A DNA stretch of 64,000 bases from Neurospora tetrasperma FGSC 2508 (taxonomy: Eukaryota > Ascomycota > Sordariomycetes > Sordariales > Sordariaceae), in the NCBI RefSeq assembly GCF_000213175.1, contig NW_009799103.1, positions 585,295 through 649,294 of the forward strand, written 5' to 3'. The position numbers and the translations under genes were made by a program. Every line of letters begins with the position of its first letter. Position 1 is the stretch's first letter. The notes beneath the pieces are model-generated. The model was not told the origin of the DNA and did no database searches. It saw only the letters and a program-made list of their open reading frames with translations. Below, one piece after another: positions 23,801 through 33,510 of the stretch.

Positions 23801-25108
23801 AAGACCAAGGAGCGGATTCAGAATGTGCTTAGTGCTAATAGCGGCCGATCGCAATCTACGAGTCCATCTGCTTTCCCAACTAGATTACGACGAGGGAGTG
23901 GACAGCATTCTGGATCAGGGCAACATCATCCGTTGGCGAGTTCAGCTACTTCCACCACTACTGCTGGAAGTGCAACGCAGGGCCAGGAACATGCGGGACG
24001 TCCAGATATGATGGCATCTATATCGAATATGGGCGGACAGTTTCCCAGTACTCCCGTGTCTTCTGTTTCTGCTATACCGTCTACTCCAGCACAACAAACC
24101 AGTATTGGCTCACTCTCCGCGGTAGCTAGCTCACCCGTTACTCCAGGTCCTGGATCAATCCCCTTGCTACAGTATCAGGAACAGCGAAGTTCATCCTCCC
24201 CAGCTCTTGGAACGGGAGTAGGGGTAGGAGCAGGCATCCTCCTCAGCGACGGAACCATCTTCCAGTTTCCTAGCAGCAGCGGTGTTACATCACCTTTCAC
24301 TCCAGTGACTGATGTCAGTATTGGATCCCCTATTGTCGGTCGAACGACGGGACAAGAACATGGTTTTCCGCCGCCTGGGTCGCCGGTAGCAAGTGGATTA
24401 GCATGGGAAGCGCAGCAGTCGCGTTCAAGACCTATGGCCACGCCTATTCAGGGAGGAATGACAAATGCTGCGCTTGCAATGACACCTACTACCTCTAGCA
24501 TGGGACCGCCAACCATGCCGCCCACGCCCCCGACCGCTACGGGTTTGGGAATCGCCAGGAGGAAAAGAATTGTTCATCAGCTGACTTCTTCTTCGCCTGG
24601 GTTACAGTCTCCACACCCAAATCCCAATACTCGTCCTTTGAATTCCTCATTGCGTACGTTACCCTCTGGACCTTCGTTGGGTTCAGTGCCTCGAACACTT
24701 ACTTCACCTGTGCCCTACGTTCCTGCTTCTCCCAGAGTCCCCGGTGCGAATCCCAATGCTGGCACCTCCAGTCCTATACCTGGTGCTGGTATTGCGATTA
24801 CAGCACGAGGAGGGGTTCGAGGAACAAGGACGAGAGCTAGAAGCGGAAGTAGTCCTGGACCTTGGAGGCCTTCGACAATGGCGTCCATGTCAATGGGGAG
24901 TTTGCATAGGCCTTGGAGTCGTGGACATGGGGCGGGTGGAACTGGTTCTGCTTTGCTTTCGAGGTCTGACAGTCCGAGTTTGGGAACGGCTGATGCTGGG
25001 AGGGGGGGTTCTAGGCAGGCTCAGCAGGGGAAGGAGGGAGGGAGGAGAGGTAGTGGTGGTGATGACGGTGCGGATGTTGGGATGGGATTGGGAGTTTTGC
25101 CGCCGTGA
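17881..25108 (+). CDS. NOD-like receptor: SesB esterase domain, NB-ARC, long disordered tail
   Basis: Proposed exons are 17881-17883 (the ATG alone), 17977-18933, 18990-19190, 19292-20630 and 20904-25108, about 2,234 aa. The SesB-like alpha/beta hydrolase begins at residue 2 with DIVLVHGLNGHPEKTW and holds a nucleophile block VVHSLGG (Ser about 119), with likely Asp 238 (VVDANS) and His 258 (ATHSGMCKF). After a Pro/Gln-rich linker comes the NB-ARC: FVGREDELRGL, P-loop CLPGGGKTHLA, Walker B WLLVLDG, TSIIYTSTERAVTGDP, and GRLPLMIHVAAQHLK as the GLPL motif. A conserved helical part follows (TCDASHRKTTLNNTLKVLI). The last 1,000 or so residues are Ser/Pro/Gly/Gln-rich with no repeat sensor domain. 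Fungal SesB-NLRs act in non-self recognition; that role is inferred. The junction between SesB and NB-ARC (19039-19335) is uncertain: exon 3 can also end in a stop near 19231, giving a free esterase. The intron 20631-20903 is supported by GTAAGT and CCTAACAG. Confidence 0.82.
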
Positions 25109-25704
25109 GGAGGGAGAAGAGTGGTGTTCTATTTTCCAGTGTGTCTGTGATATTATTGTGTTGCTGTTATTCTCATGGGCTATTCGTTGTTTGTTTGTCC
25201 GGGAGGCTTTAAGGGGTTTGCCATTTCGATCGTATACAAGTATCAGGTGCAGGCACGGATGGAGGATCTGAACATATGGCTTTTTACGGGTAAACTGGTT
25301 GGCACAGGACACGTGGGTAACATTTACAGGGACTGGGGGTGTTGTGCGTTTTTAACTGTGATTACTTTTCGTGAGTTCAAGCTACTTGGGGACATAACGA
25401 TTGAAGCTGGGAGTATTTCGCTGTCAATCACCTTCATAATCCATGTCCACGATGACGAGTTCAGCACATACTTTAGTTTCCTTAATCATAGCATTTGGCG
25501 GCGCCAAAATGTTTTTCAATCTCTAGCGCCTTTGCTTCTAGCCCTGTTCTTCAACATTGTGCGTATCTCCAGGCGCAAGTGCCGTTGTATTTCTCTATCG
25601 TTGGTGTATGAGAGATCGATTCACTCCCCAAGTCTGAGCCATCCCAATCGTCAGTAACCTTCCACTTCCCTTCTCTAAATCTCCACCGCCAAACGCGAGT
25701 CCAA
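25109..25704. other. 3' flank between convergent NLR gene and first coiled-coil gene
   Basis: No gene is supported. The stretch should hold the terminators of the two convergent genes. Confidence 0.5.
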
Positions 25705-26580
25705 CTATTTCCAAGCCTCAGCACCCCTCACCAATTCCATCCCTTCAACCCACTTATAGAAGGAATCGTTAGCCACGTCCTTTGCTTCCTGCTTTACTTC
25801 GCGGTTATCTTCGTCCTCGTCTTTATTCCCATCAAGACTCTCTTCCTCCACTTTAAGCTGCCAAGCCCTTACCCTTCCCTTTCGCTCCTCTTTCAAGTCC
25901 TCTGCTTCTCTCCTGACCGACCCCTCCCAGAAGGTACCTTCATCACTGGTCCGCTCCCATGTAGCCTCATCCCCATTGTTCCCATCATCACCACCCCCAC
26001 CCCCAATCCAACCATTATCCTCTTCCTGATCTTCAACCCAGCCATTATCATCCTCCCTCACTGCCCCCTCCACTTCCTTCTCCCCCCTCTCCACAACAAG
26101 CTTCACTTCCTCCTCCCGTCTAGCTAGTTCCCTCCCTTCTTTTCTTAGTTGCTCAATTTCCTTCTCCAACTGTTTGAGACGCAGGAGGTAAGCGCTTTGG
26201 GATTCTAGTTTGGCGATGTTTTGCCGTAGTTGGTCGTTGTGAGCTTTGAGTTTGGTGATGCGGGAGTGGAGGGTTCGTTCGCGTTCGATGTATTTGGGAG
26301 AGGGGTTGTAGGCCTGTATGTTGGTTCTGGGGTGTGTTTGGGGTTTTACTGGTGAAGGATTGATGGACCTGCGGTGGGAGTTGGTGCACGTGCCTGTTGG
26401 GAGCATAGGGATGTTAGTTGGTTAAGGTAGGTAACTTGGCCTTGACGGTGGGGTGAGAGGGGTTAGTGATGGGAGGTTGGACTGGATGGTGAGGTTGGGA
26501 TTCATGTATGGGGGTCTGGTGTGGTAGGTAGGGGACTTACCGACGGAAAGACGAAAGCTGGGGAAGGTCCAGCGCTGCAT
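25705..26580 (-). CDS. orphan coiled-coil protein, array member A
   Basis: Two exons on the complement, 26541-26580 and 25705-26393, give 242 aa. The intron (147 nt) has donor GTAAGT, branch CTAAC and acceptor AACAG, phase 1. Exon 1 encodes MQRWTFPSFRLSV. The middle (residues about 45-105) is a coiled coil with the array motif IAKLESQSAYLLRLKQLEKE, which resembles the coils of members B, C and D to the right. The C-terminal half is acidic with DDNGW-type repeats (EDDNGWVEDQEEDNGWIGG) and Glu/Lys-rich stretches. I do not recognise a family and assign no function. It is convergent with the NLR gene, about 600 bp away. Confidence 0.7.
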
Positions 26581-27422
26581 TATGGATGTGTTCGCGGGGA
26601 GATCCTGGTGTTGGCTTTGGGTTTGGTAATGATAGTGGTACTCGAAGATAAGGATATTGATGGTGATCTGGATCCAACGGTCGTGAGTCTTGCGCGTTTT
26701 GATGAAGAGGTTGAGTGTCAGGAAAAAATTGAGATCTCCACTATCTTTGGTGATACGTAGCTTATGTTGACGGTTATCGGGCTTGCTTCAAGAGCAATGA
26801 AGGTAAACGGATGAGCGATACAGGCGCAGCGATGGTCTCACAAGTTGCCGGTGTTGGTGTTAAGGAGGAGTGAGTTCTCAGATGGTTGAAGGAAGCCAGG
26901 GAATATGGTGGGAGAAGTCGCGAAGTAAGACTGCCGCCAGCAGGAAGAACTGGATGGATTTAGAGGCTTGCGTATTGTTCCTGAGAAGAGATGGAGATGA
27001 CTTGGGATCACTCCAAACAGACTGGGAGGTTTCGTCGGCGAGTCACACTTTTTATGGGAGGGTTCTGGCTACCTGTCAACGGAAATCAAGAGACGGCACA
27101 TTTTCAAGTGCGGATGGAGAGGACATAAGACGATATGTGTGTGGTGCTTCATTGAAGCCTTCCCACCAGTATGTGGCAACTTGTTTGTCATTCCATCTCT
27201 GTCATATCAAATGTGTAAGACTATCATTCTGTCGTTGGTACCTAGTTGATCTGATCATCCTTGCCATCTGTTCTCATATCTAGCAGCAATGATAGCAAGA
27301 TCAATGAAGCAAGTAATAGTGAACGTCCCATAAACCCCGTGCCCCGGCATAATCTCCATCTTCATGTCCCAAAATCTCCCCAAAAGTGGACATCGCCCTC
27401 CACTCACAACCCCTCCAAGCCA
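26581..27422. other. intergenic spacer in the coiled-coil array
   Basis: No coding frame with array-type coil or motifs was seen on either strand. Short non-ATG ORFs only. Confidence 0.45.
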
Positions 27423-28256
27423 TCACCACGCATCAGCCAATCTACGAATGTCAAAAACCGAGATTCCCAAGTCCCCCGCGTACTTCTCAAACAGCTTAGC
27501 CCACTCCATCGTGCTCTTACGGAAGTCCTCCGCAAGGTCCGCCACCGTGTCCTCATTCAAGCGATTCTCCTCCTTCAGCTCAGTCAGCTCCTCCTCTAGG
27601 TCTTTCAACTTTGCAAGGTACTTCTTGTAGTTTTCGAACGTAGTGATCTGCTTCTCAAGCAGGCGGTTCTTGTCCTTCTCTTCGTTGATGCGATCCTTCA
27701 ATTTTTTTTCAACTTGCTTGCGGCCAATGGTCATGAGGTTTTCGATTTCGGATTCTGTGTGGGCTGGGGCAGCGGGAGCGGGGAGGGCGCTTGGTTTGAG
27801 AGTAGGATGGGGAACGGACGCCTTCGGTCTGCTCGCTCTATGCTGGATGGGACTCAAATCCTCTGATGAATCGGAGGAATCGGAAGAACCTGATGAACTG
27901 GAGGAATCTGATGAACTGGAGGAATCTGATGAACTGGAGGAATCCGATGAACTGGAGGAATCTGATGAGCTGGAGGAATCTGATCCCTCCGATTCCTCAT
28001 CCTTCAGTACAACTGCAGCTTGCCATGCGTAGGCACAGGTCGCAGACCGTGCAACCGTCTTATCTGCGACTGGTTTTGCTCGAGGACTGGGCTTGCGAAC
28101 GCCGGTTGGTCTCAGCGAGGTGACTGTAACTGGAAAAGTTCATTAGGTTCAGGCGATGCCAACATAAAGACCTGATTGAAGTGGGAAAAAGAATTGAGCT
28201 GTCTTGCTAAATGATGACTTTTTCGGAGAATCGATACGTGGACGAGAGTGACCCAT
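27423..28256 (-). CDS. orphan coiled-coil protein, array member B, with Ser/Asp repeat
   Basis: Two exons on the complement are likely, 28172-28256 and 27423-28129, giving 263 aa. The intron is short (42 nt, or 48 nt if the next AG is used) with a poor donor (GTCTTT), so the exon 1 link is tentative. Exon 1 encodes MGHSRPRIDSPKKSSFSKTA. Exon 2 carries a Ser/Asp stretch made of a tandem 18-bp repeat (DSSSSS units, complement of about 27880-27985). A coiled coil with the motif ITTFENYKKYLAKLKDLEEE follows, then a C-terminal helix ending MEWAKLFEKYAGDLG and DIRRLADAW. The coil aligns by eye with members A, C, D and the broken copy E. Function unknown. Confidence 0.68.
27880..27985. repeat. 18-bp coding minisatellite (GATGAACTGGAGGAATCT type)
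   Basis: About five near-identical 18-bp units with single-base differences lie inside gene B. On the coding (minus) strand they read as Asp-Ser-Ser-Ser-Ser-Ser blocks. Confidence 0.9.
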
Positions 28257-28581
28257 TGTGAGGTACGTGAGGCCTGGTAATTGCGATTCTAAGTAAGTAA
28301 GTAAGTATCGGAAGGAGTATGATGTCTGGGAGATCAAGTTGTGATCTATCGTTTAGAGCGACTTGGTGTAAGCGGGGACGTGTTGTTGTTGGGTATAACG
28401 ATGTGAATTAAAGTTGCCAGAGAAGTAGGATATAAACCTCTAGATTGTAGATGTTGGAAATGGGAAAGATCTCGTTCTCGAAGCATAAGGCATTGGCCCC
28501 TAAAGAATCCTTGGTGGGAAAGACTGCTATCCAGATGGCGATAAGTAGCTAGCAGTGAACAAGAGTCTGTGAATGACTTAT

Positions 28582-29186
28582 TCAGATTGAGGCGGTCAGA
28601 AAAGGGTCAGACGAAAGGGCGGGCAAGTAAAATTTATGTGGTACGGTCCCTGTTTCATCTTCCAAACTCAGATAACAATCATCATCTTGCATCTGTTTCT
28701 GTCTGTGTGTACGAGATCTCTTGTCTCTAAACCCTACCATAAGTTCCAGCATGCTTTGCAGGTGCTTTTTGCAATGCTCCAGTTTCTGGATATGGGCGAT
28801 GAGGGAGTTGTTATCCTTCTCCCGGTCGGTAAGTCAGGCTTGGTGGCTCTTCTGGATGCGAATCAGGCCTGGTGGGTTTGGGTTCAAGGGTGTGTTGAGG
28901 CTGCTGTTGCTTTTCTTCTTTTTTCTGGATGTGGATTCATTGTTGGATTTGTTTGGCCGTGCACCCAAGAATTTGGACGAAAAGAACAACATTGAGGAAA
29001 TGTAAAGAGAAGAGGAAGAACGAGTTGGGGATCTACAGGTATCTCCAGGAAAAACCTTCCAGGTCGCAAATCTAAGGACTTGAGTTTGGTAGTGTAGGGT
29101 ATGTGAATGTTTTGGAAGCTGGAAAGGGCGGAAACAAAAAAGGGCTGGATTCTGGAGTTATCAATTGGGAGGGGCGCCCAGGCCAT
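28582..29186 (-). pseudogene. broken coiled-coil paralogue, array member E
   Basis: The complement of 28582-28833 encodes 83 codons of coil whose core, DREKDNNSLIAHIQKLEHCK then KHLQSMLEL, closely follows the coil of member B (EEKDKNRLLEK and KKYLAKLKDL). It ends with a stop at 28582-28584. Immediately upstream in the same frame is a TGA (28834-28836), before which the frame stays open for tens of codons (RKKKKSNSSLNTP, then GLIRIQKSHQA). An ATG at 29186 opens another frame, MAWAPLPIDNSRIQPFF, which resembles the Trp- and Pro-containing exon 1 of A and C. I found no good splice donor between the two that would skip the TGA. I therefore call it a decayed copy, though an unusual splice is possible. 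Confidence 0.55.
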
Positions 29187-29499
29187 GGACTTTCAACAGG
29201 ATCTACCTCGACGGGCGGCCCTGTGCCGGAACCTCAACGACAGTAGATGCCAGCCATCACAACGAAGAGGAAGAAGTCATCCTGTGATAATGCCACAGAT
29301 GGAGGATGATGAACAACCCATAGTTAAAGTCAAACGTAGAAACTGTCTATTTGCAATGAAATGAGCAAATTTGTGACATCGATACGTTCCCCAATCCATC
29401 AGAGTATTGCGAGTCAGGCATTGTATACTAGATCCTCATGTGTTCATCTACCTTCCCATAATCTCACCATTACCACCTGCCAGCCGAAAGCCTGCCGGC

Positions 29500-29613
29500 T
29501 CAGTAATCATCCTCATCCTCGGAGCAATTGGACTCCGAGTCCTCTTCCTCCTCAGAGTCCTTCTCAGAGTTCTCCGCCGCCTCAGTTCCCCGTAATTCCG
29601 AATCTATCTTCAT
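29500..29613 (-). pseudogene. short acidic C-terminal-like ORF (array remnant)
   Basis: An ATG-initiated 37-codon frame on the complement reads MKIDSELRGTEAAENSEKDS and continues with Glu/Asp/Ser to a stop. It resembles the acidic tail of member C just upstream. A neighbouring open frame (complement of about 29575-29740, KSREATSKTADFANPMDLAD and onward) is in another phase. The two could be one decayed C-terminus or an unrecognised final exon of C. Confidence 0.3.
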
Positions 29614-29772
29614 CCTTAGGTAGATACCTCCAAGTCGTGTCTCTGCCTAGGTGATTCTCGAAATTTGAGCAGCATGATTTTTCTTGCTCATCATGATCTG
29701 AGTCTGCTAGGTCCATCGGGTTTGCGAAGTCTGCTGTCTTGCTGGTAGCCTCCCTGGACTTATGCCGCTGTT

Positions 29773-30471
29773 CTAAACCTCATCATCCTCTCCGATTCCT
29801 TTTCCAATCTCATCCTCAGAGTCACCCTCAGACTCCTCCTCAGAGCCATCGTTAAAGTCATAGTCAGACTCGTTCTGAGACTCATGCTCAGACTCGTTTT
29901 CAGAGTCATCCTCAGCGGGAGACTCGGAGTCCTCCGATGCCATCTTCGCCCCATCGTCCACACTCTCGGACTGCAACGACTCCACCAAGCGCTTCCAGTT
30001 GTGTTGCTCCTCAATCAAACGACCTCGCCTCTCATAGGCCTCATTCACCTTTCTCTTCAGCTCTTTCAAACTAGCCAAGTATTTGTGAGACTGCTTCAGC
30101 TCCTCGATGCGTTCAGCATACCACTTGTTCTCTCTCTCTACGTCCACAAGATTATCGTTGAGTTCACGTTCCATGGCCTTGTATCTCTTCTTGACGGAGT
30201 CCAAGGTGTAGTGGCTCCAGGGCTTGAAAATGACGGCTGTGGTACGGGTAGGGGTGCTGATACCGTTGCCGCTGCGTGCAGAATTGGCGGGAGTCGGGGT
30301 GGAGGTGGGTGTGAGTCCGCTGTGTTCTGGGAAAGGATTACCGCCTAGTACTTGTTAGCTCTCAGGTGTGCCAAACAAAGGCTGATGATGAATGGTAAAG
30401 TGGAACTCACTGGGAGGAGGGAGCTGATGGCCAACAAACGGGCGCAGTTCCGGAAGCTCCCACTGCTCCAT
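29773..30471 (-). CDS. orphan coiled-coil protein, array member C
   Basis: Two exons on the complement, 30411-30471 and 29773-30344, give 210 aa. The intron (66 nt) has donor GTGAGT, branch GCTAAC and acceptor ACTAG, and is phase 1 like that of member A. Exon 1 encodes MEQWELPELRPFVGHQLPPP, matching member A in Trp and Pro placement. A Thr/Pro/Ser-rich linker follows, then a coiled coil with the array motif RIEELKQSHKYLASLKELKR. The C-terminal 60 or so residues are strongly acidic (DSENESEHESQNESDYD). The layout of short N-terminal exon, linker, coil and acidic tail is the same as in A. No function can be assigned. Confidence 0.75.
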
Positions 30472-31052
30472 GATGATCGAGTGTCGTATGAGTGTGCGTA
30501 TGTAGGCAGTGGTAGGATCTGAGACGAGAGTGATAATGATGAGTGATCGAATCGGCGTTACTTTGAGTTTGTGATAGAGGGAGCCCCTGGCGTTATGTGC
30601 GATAGTGTCTGCTCCGGCTCCTTCCAAATGCGATGCTAGTTCTCGTCAACCGAGTGAGACCTGCGATGCGCTCAAAAGAAGCGAAGGGTTTACTTGGTAA
30701 TCGGTGAATGGATGGAGATCAAAGAGGGGTCGAGGAAGAGACGGGAGAGGAGAGGATTTATACCCGAGGGAGGAGGAAGGGTAGAGGTGAAGGTCAGGTA
30801 TCTGAACCTCCGCTGTACTCGAGATGAGATCCGATTTCGAGATGGAAATAATGGAGGACTTTTGGACTTCATCCGTGCGAACTCGTCCCGCTATTATCAA
30901 CAAACAGAAGACCCAGTTGTTTCAACTTGATCCCTTCCTATATCGTCCCATCAGACAGTGCGGGACACTTCAAGGTACCGGCGTAGGTACCTTTGTTCAT
31001 GTAGTTCCGTGCCATCCTTTTATATGACAGTCACGGCCAGTCATTGCCTAGA
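30472..31052. other. spacer in the coiled-coil array, promoter side of member C
   Basis: No supported gene. It contains the upstream region of C and the 3' flank of D. Confidence 0.45.
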
Positions 31053-31730
31053 TCATTCGGTAGGATTTACAATCCGAGTCCTTAACCCCAGATGATCGCG
31101 TACCATCCCCTCCCAGTCGTCGACCAAGGCTATAAACCTCTGCTCAGCTTGTCTGAACAATGCCAGAAGCTCGAATTTTTTGCTCTTTTCCGCTTCCAGC
31201 TCCTCCTCCATTGTCTTCAAGATCCTCATATACTTCTCGCAATGCTCAATTCTGGCCAGACTGTTCCGAATTCTTCGGTTTACCAATCTCCTCTCCTCAA
31301 TCTTGCGGTTTAGCTCCTTTCGAAGCACTGGAAAGTGACGAATTGAGAACTTCTCGATGTCACCTGCCAGGCTACCGGACTGCGCATCTTGAGAAATTTT
31401 CGGGTTCGGCAGGGTGCCTGAGGTAGTGGTAGGCTTATCGCTCTCTTCCGCTACGCTTGTTGTCTGGGTGGCTTCATCGACTTCGTTGCGCGTGGAGGAA
31501 GGAGATGGCGACACAGCTGGTTGTTGAGACTGGAGAAGACTATTAGAAACCGACTCATTCTTCCAGGACGGGTAGGGACTCGCAGAACATGTGGACGATG
31601 TTGACTCCCCATCGCTGCTTTCGCTTTTGATAGAAACATTGACGTTGCCGCTGCTTTGTGAAAGCGGCTGATTGGCCGGTAAGGCCTTTTCTTCCAGAGT
31701 AGGGCTCTGTTTTCTTGCAGTCTTTGACAT
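31053..31730 (-). CDS. orphan coiled-coil protein, array member D
   Basis: A single ATG-initiated frame gives 225 aa, starting MSKTARKQSPTLEEKALPAN. Residues 1-120 are Ser/Thr/Pro/Gln-rich and look disordered. Residues about 130-215 are helical with the array motif SLARIEHCEKYMRILKTMEE, then ELEAEKSKKFELLALFRQAE and WEGMVRDHLGLRT. The coil shares the IEH-C-(E/K)K spacing of broken member E. The acidic tail seen in A and C is missing. An additional upstream exon cannot be excluded because A-C have one. Function unknown. Confidence 0.7.
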   Translation of the reverse strand: MSKTARKQSPTLEEKALPANQPLSQSSGNVNVSIKSESSDGESTSSTCSASPYPSWKNESVSNSLLQSQQPAVSPSPSSTRNEVDEATQTTSVAEESDKPTTTSGTLPNPKISQDAQSGSLAGDIEKFSIRHFPVLRKELNRKIEERRLVNRRIRNSLARIEHCEKYMRILKTMEEELEAEKSKKFELLALFRQAEQRFIALVDDWEGMVRDHLGLRTRIVNPTE

Positions 31731-33510
31731 GGGGCCGGTGTTTTGGCGCTGTGGTTCAGCTTCCTTGTGTCAGATACTTCTACGGACATGTAAAGCGTGA
31801 GACTCAAACATCTGGTTGTGGAAAGGTACATACCGGAGAGACGAGGGCGCGGGAACGGGGGTCGAGACAATTGTTCGATAGAAGCCAGTACAGGGAGGGT
31901 ATGGCAGGAGAAAAAGTACGGGGGCCAAAAGTTGGGTGGTGTTTGTCCCAAAGGAGGGGATGGTGTGGGGAAGTATTGGTGTCCGATGGTGAGCGAAAGC
32001 GAGAAGCGCAAGCGGCCAACTATGCAGTTCACCTGACTTCATGTTTTGCGCGCAGGGTCGTTGATGACCATCCTAAAGGCGACATGCGCCCGACATATAT
32101 GCACAGAAACTTACATGAAGCACGGATTCGACGCCCACACCTGTCTGTATCCAGATGTGGCGTAGTTCGGGTACGGGCGTTCATCACGAACACCAAAGAT
32201 AAAAAATCGACAAAAAAAAAGTGTAGTTGATCAATGACACCCAAAGGTATCCCCTCGTCGGTCACAGCTCGACCTCGTTAGCCCAGGTAGACGGATGTAG
32301 CAGTCATATAGACTACTGGAATGTCCGAGCGATAGTTGTGTCGAAAGCTGCCACCACGGGACTCGAACCCGTGGCGTTTCGAGCGGGTGTAAGTATGGGT
32401 GTGCTGTGGGCAACACCAACTGCCGCTCGACCAACTACTCGTTGTGGTTGGAAAACCTGCTGGAGACGGGAGCCTATAAGGGACGGAGGGCGCTGGCGGC
32501 TTAGGGCAAGTTGTTCGGTTGGATGCCTTGGTGCCTTGGATGAGACGGCTGTCATCCGATGTTCGTGGCTCTTCCGAGCCGAGCTGGACACATCTTCGCT
32601 TTTGGGGGTTGCCTTTGGTAGGTACTGACTCCATATTAGCGCTTGGATAACATGGGAATGAGACAGATATACGAAGATGGCGGGCAAAGTGCTGAGCTAT
32701 CTTTTGTGCTCAATGGTCCAGGTTCTTTGGGTTGCTGCTGAGCGGGAGGCGACAAAGTCGATGTCGATTGTTTCCGTTAGTGATGAATGGATGTCCGGTC
32801 AATATGCCTGCGCAAAGTAGTCCCGGCTCACTGCTTGGGTTGTTCCTTCTATTCTGTGGGCAAAATTGCTTAGTTGACATGATTGAGGTATCCTTGATGG
32901 GACTTTTCTGAGAAACGCCCTCCCAAATTGTCGTAGTGTGGCTGCTGCCTCATATGCGCCGGCGACACTCGCCGATATCTCCTCCAGTCCACCTCCCCAA
33001 ACCACAAAAACTCAAAAGTCACGAGAACCGGAAGGCATAAGTCACTACGCGAGAGGATTAAGACAGGGGTGGCAATGGAGTGATGATAAACATGATGTAA
33101 TCCTTGCTGAACATCGTGGCTGTTTTCTACTTGTGAGGGCTCAACAACAGAGCACTTGCCCTCAAATTCTCTGTTCAACTCGGATCAAATCAACTGAAAT
33201 TTTTTATGACTGCTCATGCTGAGCCAGCAATGCTTTCTTCGAACCTTAAACACCTGAAACTGCCTCACACAATATGTCTTCATCCTCCAGTTAGACTCTA
33301 AGCCACCATACATCCCATAAACTCTCTGTTCAATAATAGTTCCACCATTTCCCTATGAAATCTCAATGAAAGTCTCCCAATTGACAGTGAAGGTCCCTGA
33401 GATCTAGGAAAGCTACTTCCCAGCCCCTCCCGTTCGCTTTTCGAACACCCTACATTCGAACCAACGCTTCCACCTGCGCCATACCCAATTTCATCTCCAG
33501 GTCTTGCCCT
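31731..33510. other. intergenic region holding a tRNA-like element
   Basis: No supported protein gene; short overlapping ORFs occur on both strands. The tRNA-like element at 32347-32440 is listed separately. Confidence 0.45.
32347..32440 (-). ncRNA. tRNA-like element, probable tRNA pseudogene
   Basis: On the complement, a perfect B box (GGTTCGAGTCC, 32359-32369) sits in a T-arm with a fully paired stem (CCACGGG/CCCGTGG). An A box (TGGTCGAGCGG, 32423-32433) lies 53 nt upstream. The spacing would suit a tRNA with an extra arm or an intron. The sequence 5' of the A box does not pair with the segment after the T-arm, so no acceptor stem forms, and the D-stem is weak. I also cannot place an anticodon loop with confidence. 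Best reading is a decayed tRNA or a tRNA-derived relic that keeps its internal promoter. Confidence 0.4.

Noticed and set aside
27880-27985. CRISPR-like direct repeats
   Set aside because: Units are contiguous without spacers, in frame and in a eukaryotic coding exon; this is a minisatellite.
31715-32230. 171-codon plus-strand ORF overlapping the start of array gene D
   Set aside because: Composition is unbiased and Arg/Cys-rich, as in antisense and intergenic frames; it overlaps a better-supported minus-strand gene start.
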